A DNA stretch of 43,648 bases from positions 1-43,648 of IMG/VR virus record IMGVR_UViG_3300032177_000026; one strand, given 5' to 3'. The notes beneath the pieces are model-generated. The model was not told where the DNA came from. It worked only from the letters and a program-made list of their open reading frames with translations, and did not search any database. The first letter of the stretch is position 1. Every line of letters starts with the position of its first letter. The position numbers and the translations under genes are program-made. Positions 29,296 through 38,146 of the stretch are shown here, piece by piece. The DNA comes from a virus.

Positions 29296-30264
29296 TTGAA
29301 CTTAATAACCGGCGGTCACACAACTCTACTTTCTCCAGATGCGGCTCAAACAGCAATTGACGAAGCATTGTTTGAAGCAGTTGCCAGACCACTTGCTCCT
29401 TCGTATGTAGGAGTTGATTCTCCTGTGTTCTTCCGAACGAGTCCGATTGATACTATCGCTTACATTTGGGATGAAGATTCCAATGTCGGTGGTTTCTTGG
29501 AGACTTCGGAACAAGAGGAAATCAAGTCAGAAAATACATTCATTGGTAATCAAAAGACTGTTCGCTTGAAAAAGTGGATGAAGTCAATTGGTGTATCAGT
29601 GGAAGCATTCAAAACTGACCAAGTAGGCAAGAGGCAGGCAATTGGAGAGCAGATTGGTTCTCGTATGCGTGTTACGAAAGATAGGACAGCGATGGTTCGG
29701 GTTTATGGAGATGCCTATGATGGCAATTACTTTACAACCCCAGACGGTGCTAATTTAGCTTCTAACTCACATACTCTCTTAAAGACAGGTGGGACAGAGG
29801 ATAACTTAGAGACTGGCGCTTTAACTCCCGATACTCTCTGGACAACTTTCGTTAGTTTGACGACTCAAATGGGTCAAGATGGTGAAATTTCTGGTATTCA
29901 TTCTCCAAGAGGTTTACTTACCTGCACAACGCAGTATAAGCACCTCAAAGAAATCTTGAATTCAGAACTTATCGCTGACGGTGGTGAAAATAACCTTAAC
30001 ATCTTTGAAACCGACTACGGTCGTGTAGCACTCGGTCAAAGTTTGTATCTCAACTCTGCTTGGGATTCGGGCACTTACAAAGCAACAGCAATTCACATTG
30101 TTTCCGACTATCATCGCATTAGCCGCAAGGTATTGTCTGATATTGAAAACGATTTGATTGAACCGAGATATTCACGAACTGATTCGTGGGAATATCGTTC
30201 TCGTTACTTGGAAGTTGCTTTCCCTGCGTCTTGGGAAGGTTATGCAATGTTAGCAGGCGCATAG
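29296..30264 (+). CDS. Major capsid protein
   Basis: 322 aa, read from TTG 29296. Sequence features fit an HK97-fold coat protein: PDAAQTAIDEALFEAVARPL, AYIWDEDSNVGGFLETSEQE, an SIGVSVEAFKTDQVGKRQAI spine-helix region, ISGIHSPRGLLTCTTQYKHL and a RYLEVAFPASWEGYAML end. It is placed after scaffold and decoration genes as expected. The TTG start without a ribosome site is surprising for the most abundant virion protein; the HNH gene ahead of it may have replaced the native leader and ATG. Coupling to the HNH stop 10 nt upstream is possible. Confidence 0.8.
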   Translation: MNLITGGHTTLLSPDAAQTAIDEALFEAVARPLAPSYVGVDSPVFFRTSPIDTIAYIWDEDSNVGGFLETSEQEEIKSENTFIGNQKTVRLKKWMKSIGVSVEAFKTDQVGKRQAIGEQIGSRMRVTKDRTAMVRVYGDAYDGNYFTTPDGANLASNSHTLLKTGGTEDNLETGALTPDTLWTTFVSLTTQMGQDGEISGIHSPRGLLTCTTQYKHLKEILNSELIADGGENNLNIFETDYGRVALGQSLYLNSAWDSGTYKATAIHIVSDYHRISRKVLSDIENDLIEPRYSRTDSWEYRSRYLEVAFPASWEGYAMLAGA

Positions 30265-30333
30265 ATAATTACTAGAATCGTTCTTGTTCTTTGACAACTA
30301 CATAGTGCGGTTATAGCGAAAGTATATCGCAAC

Positions 30334-30342
30334 TGGTATAAT
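30334..30342 (+). promoter_or_regulatory. Extended -10 promoter of HNH gene 3
   Basis: TGG-TATAAT (TATAAT 30337-30342), exactly 6 nt before ATG 30349; the transcript would begin at the start codon. TTGACA at 30291 is too far away to be its -35. Confidence 0.6.
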
Positions 30343-30348
30343 ATACTG

Positions 30349-30720
30349 ATGAAAAAGTTATGTAAGCAGTGTAAAAAAGAGTTTGTTGTGATAAGAAAAA
30401 GTCATAAATTTTGCTCGCAACCATGTTGGTGGAATTCTAATAAAGGGATGATACGAATGGACTATCACGGTTATAGATTAGTTCACTTACCTAATCATCC
30501 ATCTGCCAATAGCCGTGGAGATGTTTTGGAACATCGTTTGATTGTAATGGAAAAAATAAAAAGAATTCTTAAACCTAATGAGATAGTTCATCATAGAAAT
30601 GGAATTAAAACAGATAACAGAATTGAGAATCTTGAAATAATATTACAATATCCTAAGGGTGGATTTCACAAAGGTGAAATAATTTGTCCTTATTGTTCTG
30701 AAAAATTCTCCATAAAATAA
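30349..30720 (+). CDS. HNH homing endonuclease, HNH_3 type (HNH 3)
   Basis: 123 aa. An N-terminal zinc finger (CKQCKKEF ... KFCSQPCWW) is followed by HNH_3 blocks: GYRLVHLPNHPSANSRGDVL, LEHRLIVMEKIKRILKPNEI and VHHRNGIKTDNRIENLEI. A second Cys pair (CPYCSEKF) ends it. It is free-standing and leaderless, in the gap after the capsid gene. An 18-bp imperfect inverted repeat and a 9-bp direct repeat lie around it, suggesting insertion. Confidence 0.8.
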   Translation: MKKLCKQCKKEFVVIRKSHKFCSQPCWWNSNKGMIRMDYHGYRLVHLPNHPSANSRGDVLEHRLIVMEKIKRILKPNEIVHHRNGIKTDNRIENLEIILQYPKGGFHKGEIICPYCSEKFSIK

Positions 30721-30768
30721 ACGCAATATGTAGTTGTGAAAGACAAGATTTAATCGCAACTAAAATAA

Positions 30769-31167
30769 ATGAATAATCAAAAAATGATTTTAGCTTTGAT
30801 TGCGATTATAGCAATTATCGCAATCGGTGGTTTCTACTTTCCCCGTCCTAGTCAAGAAGTAGTTCTTGGTGGAGGAACAAGGTTTATCAACGGATTGAGC
30901 ACGATTTCAACGTCTCCTAACGCTGGTCAAATCCTAACTACCAACATTGGAATCGGCAGCACTTCTCCTAGCACTTCTTTTGGTATTTCTTTGGGAACAA
31001 GTGGTGCAACTACTACAATCTTTGCTAATAAACTTTGTATTGTAGCTCAAACCCCTCAACCCGGTGGCTCTTCTGGCGGACAATATCTCTATTATACGAT
31101 TTCCACTTCTTCAACTGCGGCCAATGGTGTTGGTGGATGGGCGACCTCGACAACTCCTTGCTATTAG
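30769..31167 (+). CDS. Membrane-anchored GIGSTSP protein
   Basis: 132 aa. An N-terminal membrane anchor or signal (MILALIAIIAIIAIGGFYF) is followed by a Ser/Thr/Gly-rich exterior with one repeat-like NIGIGSTSPSTSFG motif and ISTSSTAANGVGGWATSTTP at the end. It shares the low-complexity style of the fibre proteins. The location between capsid and adaptor genes suggests a virion or surface protein. No enzyme motif. Confidence 0.6.
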   Translation: MNNQKMILALIAIIAIIAIGGFYFPRPSQEVVLGGGTRFINGLSTISTSPNAGQILTTNIGIGSTSPSTSFGISLGTSGATTTIFANKLCIVAQTPQPGGSSGGQYLYYTISTSSTAANGVGGWATSTTPCY

Positions 31168-31238
31168 TTTTCTCTCAACTCTGCTCACTTGTGATGGGCA
31201 GAGATTGGGAGGAAACATTAAAAATTAACAAATAACAA

Positions 31239-31676
31239 ATGAAAAAAGAAACTTTATATTTTGTGATTGCTATCGCTATTATATCTGTGGTGGCAATTTC
31301 GTTTTCGGTTCTTACTCAGAGAGTGCAGTTTGTTCAAGGTTCTGCTCCTTCAGGTCTTGTCACAACTGTTAGTGTGGCGACAACTACGACTGTCGGTCCT
31401 CAATACTTAACTGGAAAAGGAAAACTCATCTTTACAGAAACAGGCAATTGCGACTCAAGAATCATAACAACTGTTGGTCAAGATGTGGCTTTAACTTTCT
31501 ATGACCCCAAAGATGATGAGACAGATAATTTGTCTAGCACAACATTATCAATCCAAAAAGGTCATATTCAATTTGCTAGCACGACAATTGCTTATGATTC
31601 AGGAATATACGGCTGTGGCAACGTTTATGGTTATGCTAAAGCTTCAACTACAATTACACTTACTGAAACAAAATAA
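31239..31676 (+). CDS. Membrane-anchored beta-rich protein
   Basis: 145 aa. The anchor LYFVIAIAIISVVAISFSVL leads to a beta-rich domain (TVSVATTTTVGPQYLTGKGK, CDSRIITTVGQDVALTFYDP) with two Cys and an STTITLTETK end. It resembles its neighbour at 30769 in architecture but not clearly in sequence. A surface or head-fibre role is inferred. Its last base overlaps the next ATG (AATAATG). Confidence 0.55.
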   Translation: MKKETLYFVIAIAIISVVAISFSVLTQRVQFVQGSAPSGLVTTVSVATTTTVGPQYLTGKGKLIFTETGNCDSRIITTVGQDVALTFYDPKDDETDNLSSTTLSIQKGHIQFASTTIAYDSGIYGCGNVYGYAKASTTITLTETK

Positions 31677-32839
31677 TGAGCACAACAATTACGCAATTTG
31701 AAGAGAATCTCTCCGCAATGATGCACGGCGGAACACTTAACAAGGTGCGTAACCGCTATGCTTTGTATGAAAGGGTGGCAAATACTGTTCTAACGCGATT
31801 AGATCCGCTAGAGACAATGAGATTGACTGCTCTGACACAATCAGTCCATGATGACTTGAATGATTATGCTCTTCCAAGTGATTACAAGAAACTTATAGAT
31901 ATCTTTCCGGTAGAAGACAGAACATCTAGTGAAAGGGGAGCTAGAGTATATGCTGAACCATTCGCCGCAGAATTAGCGGTAAGAAATCAGCAACTTACAA
32001 TAGAATCAAAAGAAGGTGTAAAATACATCAGATTGAATTGGAAAGATAAGGGTGCAAAAACCATTCATACAATGGATTCTCTTACAACTAACGGCACAAT
32101 AGCGATTGTGGGAACGGCTTCAGGGTTAAAGGCAACAACACTCCATAAACTTTCTGGTTCTTCTTCTATTGAGTTTGATTCGGCTGCAAGTGGAGATGGA
32201 ATTCAATGCACTGATTTTACTGATGTCGACTTAACTGATTGGGACGAACAAGCAGATTTTATAGTTCCGGTTTACTTCGGTTCGGTTTCTAACATCACTT
32301 CAGTTTCCTTTATTTTCGGCAATGACTTGACTACAAATTACTGGACTTGTGTTGCTCAAACTACACAATCAGATGGAACAGCATTCCGAGTAGGTTGGAA
32401 TTATCTATTATTTCCTTGGTCAACAGCAACAGAAAGTGGAACGGTGGTTCCTTCGACAATTGATTGCTTCAAACTTACTATTGCTACATCAGGAGCAGTA
32501 TCAAACATCAGGGTAGATAACATCTTAGCTTCATTAGGCAGATTCTTTGACATTAAGTATTACTCGCAATACTCTTTCAAAGATTCAGTCGGCACTTGGC
32601 TCTCAAAACCAACAGCCGATACAGATTCAGTAGTTCTTATCGGAACAGCTTTACAGATCTATCTTTTAGAATGTGTGATAGCAATGGCTCAACAGATCGA
32701 AGGTAAAGACAGCACTTTTGATATCCAATGGGCAAAAAATGAATTAGCGGAACTTTACCAGAGATACCGAGCAGAACACCCTTCAGAGGCAAAACCAATA
32801 GTTGGTCGCTATTGGAATCTGGGTAATTTTCGAAGATAG
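31676..32839 (+). CDS. Head-tail adaptor with inserted beta domain
   Basis: 387 aa. The helical ends (FEENLSAMMHGGTLNKVRNR, LYERVANTVLTRLDPLETMR and LLECVIAMAQQIEGKDSTFD, ELAELYQRYRAEHPSEAKPI) look like a T7 gp11-type adaptor that docks the tail to the portal. Between them, about residues 130-290, is a beta-sandwich-like insert (SIEFDSAASGDGIQCTDFTD) reminiscent of carbohydrate-binding modules. The TAG stop shares a base with the next GTG. Confidence 0.65.
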   Translation: MSTTITQFEENLSAMMHGGTLNKVRNRYALYERVANTVLTRLDPLETMRLTALTQSVHDDLNDYALPSDYKKLIDIFPVEDRTSSERGARVYAEPFAAELAVRNQQLTIESKEGVKYIRLNWKDKGAKTIHTMDSLTTNGTIAIVGTASGLKATTLHKLSGSSSIEFDSAASGDGIQCTDFTDVDLTDWDEQADFIVPVYFGSVSNITSVSFIFGNDLTTNYWTCVAQTTQSDGTAFRVGWNYLLFPWSTATESGTVVPSTIDCFKLTIATSGAVSNIRVDNILASLGRFFDIKYYSQYSFKDSVGTWLSKPTADTDSVVLIGTALQIYLLECVIAMAQQIEGKDSTFDIQWAKNELAELYQRYRAEHPSEAKPIVGRYWNLGNFRR

Positions 32840-34692
32840 TGGATAAGACTGGAAATATAACAGAATGTCTAGGATATCAGAGTTCGCAAGATCAAACTCT
32901 TGCTGATCCGAGATATCTTTCCGCTGGCTCACAGAATGTCTTGGTAGATGTTCAGAAAAAGGTTCGTATCAGAAATGGTAATGCTAGATTGGGAACAGCA
33001 AATGTTTCAGCTACACCAAATCGTTCAGCAGTGGTGTGGAATACCTCAACTGGAACAGAATTGCCTATATTCGTCTATGATACTAATCTTGTAGTTTATC
33101 TAGGAATAGTAGATGGAGTTGTTCTTAATGATTTTTCTATTGTTATGTCTAGTTTAACTGCTACTGAAATTCCCAGATTCGCTCTTTGGTGGGACACAAC
33201 AGAGAACCTTGATGAGTTATTGTTTGTCCAGGGGAATGCCTATATCTACGAATGGAATGGTGCTGTGGCAGTGGTTGATTCTATAACAGGAACTACAATT
33301 ACTAAAAAAGGCACGACTACTTTTGCTCAAAATAGGTTCTATACTGCGGCAAACAAGACTGTTGTTTGTGTTCGGACAGGAACTGAGTATGTTTATTCTG
33401 GCGGAGAAACAACTACAACCTTGACTGGAATTGCTGATACGACTGGATTGGTAGCCGGTGATATTTTGGTTCAGAAAGTGGTATCTAATGCTAACAAACC
33501 AGCAGCTTCAAGAAATAACCATACAATATTCTCTCACGAGAATCAGATTTATGTAGGGAGTGAAGATGATAACGAAGTCTACATATCGCAAAATGACGAT
33601 TATACTGACTACAGTTTTTCAACTCCTAGAGCTTATGGGGAAGGGGGTTTGCTTGCGTTAAGCGGCACATCTGGGGGTTTTGGGGCGGTTTCTAATGTGC
33701 CTGTTATATTTTGTGGCAAGTCTGATATGTTTTCTGTTCAATTTGAACAAGAAACTGTTTCTACTGCTCTATCAGAGAGTATTAAAGTAAAGAAACTCAA
33801 ATCAGGTGTCAGTCAATCAGCGCAAACTCCAGAGTCAATCGTCTCGGTAGGTAATGCGATTATCTATCTTTCTTACGAGCCAGCCGTTAGGATTTTAGAG
33901 AGTATTGCTGGAGCTGATCAACCGCAACTAAAATCTCTCTCTTTCCCAATCAAACCAGATATGGATTCAGAAACTTGGACAAATGCTTGTGCTATTTGGT
34001 GGAAGAATGCTTACTTCCTTTCAGCTCCGGCAAGTTCGAAATACTATGTCTTGGAATTTATGGAAGATGCTGATGGTAAGTTAAGAAGATTCTGGCAACC
34101 ACCTCAGACTGGAGGATATCGTGCTTTTGGTATTATAGGTGGTTGGCTTTATGGATTCTCTAATGCTACACCAGAAGTTTTCAAACTCTTAGACTCAACC
34201 AACGAAGCACTCTCAGATTTGGTATATAATTCATCAACTGCCACAGATGAGAAAGTTCCTATTCACGCCATAGCAAGATTTTCTTATCAATCCTATGGAA
34301 GAAAAAAAGACTTAAAGTGTTTTGATGAACTTTATGTAGAAGGAGAGATAACTCCGAATAGCGAGATAACATCAGAAATACTTTATGACTTCAATGCAGC
34401 TACTCAATCAGTGGAGAATACCATTGACGGCGGAGATGAGGATATTTTAATAGGTGATCCGATTCAGGAATCTCTTGGTCAGACTTCTTTAGGGCAGAAT
34501 AATCTTGGTGGAGCATTAGCTACTCCCGAGAATGCTAGGAAGTTTAGAGTCGTGTTTGAGGAGGCAAAAGAGGATTTTAACGAAATCCAGGCAAAATTTA
34601 GTTCCAATGAGATTGACTTTTATTGGGCTATCTTAGTTCACGGTATTAACGCAGAGATTTCAAGGCGAAGAAATCCAAATTATTACAAATAA
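32839..34692 (+). CDS. Tail nozzle / stabilisation protein
   Basis: 617 aa from GTG 32839, overlapping the upstream stop. Repeated beta blades (LFVQGNAYIYEWNGAVAVVD, HTIFSHENQIYVGSEDDNEV, AIWWKNAYFLSAPASSKYYV, FGIIGGWLYGFSNATPEVFK) suggest a propeller, as in P22 gp10 and T7 gp12-like tail nozzles. A C-terminal beta domain follows, with ESLGQTSLGQNNLGG. It would form the distal short tail. Its position after the adaptor gene fits. Confidence 0.7.
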   Translation: MDKTGNITECLGYQSSQDQTLADPRYLSAGSQNVLVDVQKKVRIRNGNARLGTANVSATPNRSAVVWNTSTGTELPIFVYDTNLVVYLGIVDGVVLNDFSIVMSSLTATEIPRFALWWDTTENLDELLFVQGNAYIYEWNGAVAVVDSITGTTITKKGTTTFAQNRFYTAANKTVVCVRTGTEYVYSGGETTTTLTGIADTTGLVAGDILVQKVVSNANKPAASRNNHTIFSHENQIYVGSEDDNEVYISQNDDYTDYSFSTPRAYGEGGLLALSGTSGGFGAVSNVPVIFCGKSDMFSVQFEQETVSTALSESIKVKKLKSGVSQSAQTPESIVSVGNAIIYLSYEPAVRILESIAGADQPQLKSLSFPIKPDMDSETWTNACAIWWKNAYFLSAPASSKYYVLEFMEDADGKLRRFWQPPQTGGYRAFGIIGGWLYGFSNATPEVFKLLDSTNEALSDLVYNSSTATDEKVPIHAIARFSYQSYGRKKDLKCFDELYVEGEITPNSEITSEILYDFNAATQSVENTIDGGDEDILIGDPIQESLGQTSLGQNNLGGALATPENARKFRVVFEEAKEDFNEIQAKFSSNEIDFYWAILVHGINAEISRRRNPNYYK

Positions 34693-34701
34693 TGGTATAA
34701 T
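34693..34701 (+). promoter_or_regulatory. Extended -10 promoter of the glycine-rich fibre gene
   Basis: TGG-TATAAT (TATAAT 34696-34701), 6 nt before ATG 34708: leaderless geometry. Confidence 0.6.
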
Positions 34702-34707
34702 ATAGCA

Positions 34708-36459
34708 ATGAAAAAAATATCTTTAACAATCTCAATTCTCGCTTTACTAATTTCTGGTATAGTGTATTTTAAGCCACAATCACCACAACAAGATTATCAA
34801 TCTTACATTTCTGATCTAGTTGATCAGTATGCTAGACAAAATCTAGGTGCATCAGTCCAACCTTATGCTGGATTTTCATACACTCTCTATGGTTCTGGAC
34901 TTTCCTCTTCGGCAACTTCTATAACTCTTACGTCTTTGACCATTCCTCAAACTTCACAGAAGATTGTAGATGCTGATTTGTCTGATACTTTCTATATCAC
35001 AATAGAGCCGGGTAATAAAACTCGACAAGAAATAGTATCTTGCACGACTGTTGCTCAAAACTCTAACGGAACAGCAACATTAAGCGGTTGTTCAAGAGGT
35101 TTAGCTCCCGTAACTCCTTATACTGCTTCCTCAACCTTAGCTTTTGCTCACGGAGGTAATACTTCTGTGATTTTCTCCGATCCTCCTCAATTGTTTAATC
35201 AGTATCCAGCAATCATAGATAATTATACGATTTCTGGATTGTGGACATTTCCGAATGGAATCTATGGCGTAACTCCAACTTCAACAACTCAACTGGCAAC
35301 CAAAGGATATGCTGATGGTCTTAGTTATGCTGGTTCTCCAGATATGACTCTATTAGTAAAAGGTATTGGTGAAATGGCAACAGGATTTGAACTTGCCTCT
35401 TCAACTCCAACTGGAAACACTACAGCTCCACTTATTGCCACTTCACTTTATGCTACTTCTTCTCCTTATACTGCCTCCTCTTGGATACCAGTAACAGATA
35501 GAGATGGAAAACTTAACCAGACATTTTTGAGATTATCAGATGCCTTTACTTGGACAAATACTCATATTTTCCCAAGAATAATTACAACTGATGCGACTTC
35601 AACTAATGCTACAACAACTAATCTTTATGTTTCTGGTGCGGTAAAATTTGATGGAACTTTTTCAGGAAATGGTGTTAATGCAACAACCACAATTTACACC
35701 GCAAATGGCACTTGGACGAAACCAACAGGAGCTAAAATTGTGGAAGTTTATGTTATTGGAGGGGGTGGAGGGGGAGGTTCAGGAGACGTCCATTCTTCAG
35801 ACGCTAATTTAAGAGATGGTGGTTCAGGAGCTGGTGGTGGTTCGTTTGCGTATAAAAAATTCCTTGCTTCAGCATTAGGAACTTCTGAAACAGTTGTAGT
35901 GGGTGCTGGTGGAACTGGTGGAGCAGGAAGAGGAACACAAGGAGGTGGAAATAACGGCACTGATGGTGGTCTTAGTTCTTTTGGAACAAACTTATTAAAA
36001 GCTACTGGAGGGATTAAGGGGGTTACACCCGGGACATCAGGAAACGCCGCTGTGGGTGGAGCAGGTGGAGCTCAAACTAATGGAGATATGTCAATTATTG
36101 GCGGAGCAGGTGGAAATAGTGGCGATTCGGGTGGTGGTGCTCAAGGAGTTGATTCAACTAATGTTATTTCTCCTCGTGGCGGGGGAGGAGCTGGTTCGAA
36201 TGGACAATCCGGTGCGGCAGGTGGTGGATTCCTAACCTATTATGTTCTAGCAGGCGGTGCCGCAAATACCGCAGGAGCCACAACTGATGCTGGATTGTTA
36301 ATTGGTGGTGTAGGTGGTGGTGGGGGTAACGGTGGGACGGCTGGTGGAGCAGGAGGATATCCTGGGGGTGGAGGTGGAGGAGGTGGTGGAAGTAGTTCTG
36401 CTTCAGGAGCCGGTGGTAATGGTGCGAATGGTGTTGTAATAGTAATAACTCATTTCTAA
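34708..36459 (+). CDS. Fibre protein with signal anchor and polyglycine domain
   Basis: 583 aa. An N-terminal anchor (ISLTISILALLISGIVYF), a helical start (YISDLVDQYARQNLGASV), beta regions with LSGCSRGLAPVTPYTASSTL and a very glycine-rich C-terminal half (GGGGGGGSGDV, GGNSGDSGGGAQG and similar) ending GVVIVITHF. Polyglycine domains of this form occur at phage fibre tips (as in T4-like adhesins) and in CPR surface proteins. Leaderless start. The membrane anchor is unusual for a tail fibre. Confidence 0.7.
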   Translation: MKKISLTISILALLISGIVYFKPQSPQQDYQSYISDLVDQYARQNLGASVQPYAGFSYTLYGSGLSSSATSITLTSLTIPQTSQKIVDADLSDTFYITIEPGNKTRQEIVSCTTVAQNSNGTATLSGCSRGLAPVTPYTASSTLAFAHGGNTSVIFSDPPQLFNQYPAIIDNYTISGLWTFPNGIYGVTPTSTTQLATKGYADGLSYAGSPDMTLLVKGIGEMATGFELASSTPTGNTTAPLIATSLYATSSPYTASSWIPVTDRDGKLNQTFLRLSDAFTWTNTHIFPRIITTDATSTNATTTNLYVSGAVKFDGTFSGNGVNATTTIYTANGTWTKPTGAKIVEVYVIGGGGGGGSGDVHSSDANLRDGGSGAGGGSFAYKKFLASALGTSETVVVGAGGTGGAGRGTQGGGNNGTDGGLSSFGTNLLKATGGIKGVTPGTSGNAAVGGAGGAQTNGDMSIIGGAGGNSGDSGGGAQGVDSTNVISPRGGGGAGSNGQSGAAGGGFLTYYVLAGGAANTAGATTDAGLLIGGVGGGGGNGGTAGGAGGYPGGGGGGGGGSSSASGAGGNGANGVVIVITHF

Positions 36460-36460
36460 T

Positions 36461-38146
36461 ATGGCTTTACCAACACAAGAAGAAGTAAATTTAACACCAG
36501 CAGTTCTAGCGGAACTAGAAAAACTTGGTGTTAGGGAAGGAGACACTGTGGGTAGTGGTGTTACTTCCTTTAAGTTGTCTCCAACTGGTGCGATGACTCG
36601 TCCTGTTTCTGTTCTTTCATCTCAAACAGGTGTAAAAACAGTCCAAGATGTGATGACTAAGACGAATGGCACACCAACAACCGAAACTAAACCGAAAGTG
36701 GAAACTCCAGAGCCAAAGAAAACTGCTGAAGATTCTTTACTTCAACAAGAATATGAATCTGGATTGACGGAAAAACAAAGAATTGAAAAAGATTTTGAAA
36801 CCGAAACCGCAACAACTCAAAGCCAGTTTGATTCGGTTGCCAGACAATTGGAAACGAATAAGCAGGCAAGTATAAATAATATAAAAAGCCAATATGAAGT
36901 TTTAAGAAATCGTTTACTTGAAAGTAATCGCCGTAGAGAGAATGCCGAGACGACTCTACAAATTCGTGGTGGTTCTTCTCGCTTTGCTCCCGGCGTTTCA
37001 TCTGCAGAAATTGAGGGCGTGGTTAGGCAAGGACTTGATGCTTTAAGCACCCTTAATAGTGAGGAACAAAATTTAATCAATCAAATAAATTCAAGTTTTG
37101 CGGAAAAGCAATTGTCAACTGTTATGGAAAATTATGACGCTCTTAGGGAACTTCGCAAGGATAAAGATACCGCTTTGGAAAGTTTGAATAAAAGAATTGC
37201 TGACGCAAATGCCGCGATTCTAAAAGAAAATCAAAGATTATCAGACATTGAAGAACAAGTTAAAAAAGATATTAATGGAATTATGGATGAAGCATCTAAA
37301 AATGGTGCGCCGAAAGAAGTTAGAGAGGCAATTTTGGCTTCATCATCAGTTAATGATGCTTATAATGCCGCAGGCGACTGGCTTCAAACTGGCACTGGAA
37401 TTGTGGGTGAGTATTTATTCTATAAACGACAAATGGAAGCAAGTGGATTACAACCAGTTGATTTTAATGGATACCAAACTATGGATGCCAATCGTAAGGC
37501 GCAGATTGCTAAAGCCGCCTCTGCTACTGGTCTTGATAATACTACTCTAACAAAAGTCCAAAGTATTGCCGGACAATTTGATAATGAGGCAGTTGTTAAA
37601 GATTATAATACGATAGCTACTCAAATTACTTTTATGGACCAATTAGGACAGACACCGACAGATGATATAGCCAGAATTTACGCTTTTGCGAAGGTTATGG
37701 ACCCGAATTCAGTAGTTAGAGAAGGAGAATACGCAACCGTTCAGGCATATTCAACTGCTTTACTGGAAAGATATGGCCTCAAAGCAAAGAGGGTTTGGGA
37801 TAATGCTGGTTTTTTGACCACCGAAGCTAGGACTTTCTTAAATTCTACTCTTGAAGGAAGATTAAAAACTCAAGAAAAAACTTATAACAATGTAGCCAGT
37901 GAATATGAAAGAAGAATCAATAAAATTACTGGTGCGACTGATGGAAAGGATTATATTACTGACTATACCAAAGGTTATATTTCTACTGGTTCGGAAATGT
38001 TAATGAATGAAGATAAAGCCAAAACTTTTTTACAAGATTTTGTAAAAACAAATCCTAATTTAGCCAACCAAATAGCTTCTTTGGCAGAAAAATATAATTA
38101 TTCTGAAATTTACGATTACTTAAAAAATAAAGGAATAATCAAATGA
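36461..38146 (+). CDS. Internal virion / ejection-type coiled-coil protein
   Basis: 561 aa. Long helices dominate (SLLQQEYESGLTEKQRIEKD, VARQLETNKQASINNIKSQY, EEQNLINQINSSFAEKQLST, LNKRIADANAAILKENQRLS), followed by VVKDYNTIATQITFMDQLGQ and PTDDIARIYAFAKVMDPNSV. The latter resembles the middle of lysozyme-associated internal virion proteins. It overlaps the next gene by 4 nt. No enzyme motif. It is probably ejected with the DNA or forms a tail core; inferred. Confidence 0.6.
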   Translation: MALPTQEEVNLTPAVLAELEKLGVREGDTVGSGVTSFKLSPTGAMTRPVSVLSSQTGVKTVQDVMTKTNGTPTTETKPKVETPEPKKTAEDSLLQQEYESGLTEKQRIEKDFETETATTQSQFDSVARQLETNKQASINNIKSQYEVLRNRLLESNRRRENAETTLQIRGGSSRFAPGVSSAEIEGVVRQGLDALSTLNSEEQNLINQINSSFAEKQLSTVMENYDALRELRKDKDTALESLNKRIADANAAILKENQRLSDIEEQVKKDINGIMDEASKNGAPKEVREAILASSSVNDAYNAAGDWLQTGTGIVGEYLFYKRQMEASGLQPVDFNGYQTMDANRKAQIAKAASATGLDNTTLTKVQSIAGQFDNEAVVKDYNTIATQITFMDQLGQTPTDDIARIYAFAKVMDPNSVVREGEYATVQAYSTALLERYGLKAKRVWDNAGFLTTEARTFLNSTLEGRLKTQEKTYNNVASEYERRINKITGATDGKDYITDYTKGYISTGSEMLMNEDKAKTFLQDFVKTNPNLANQIASLAEKYNYSEIYDYLKNKGIIK

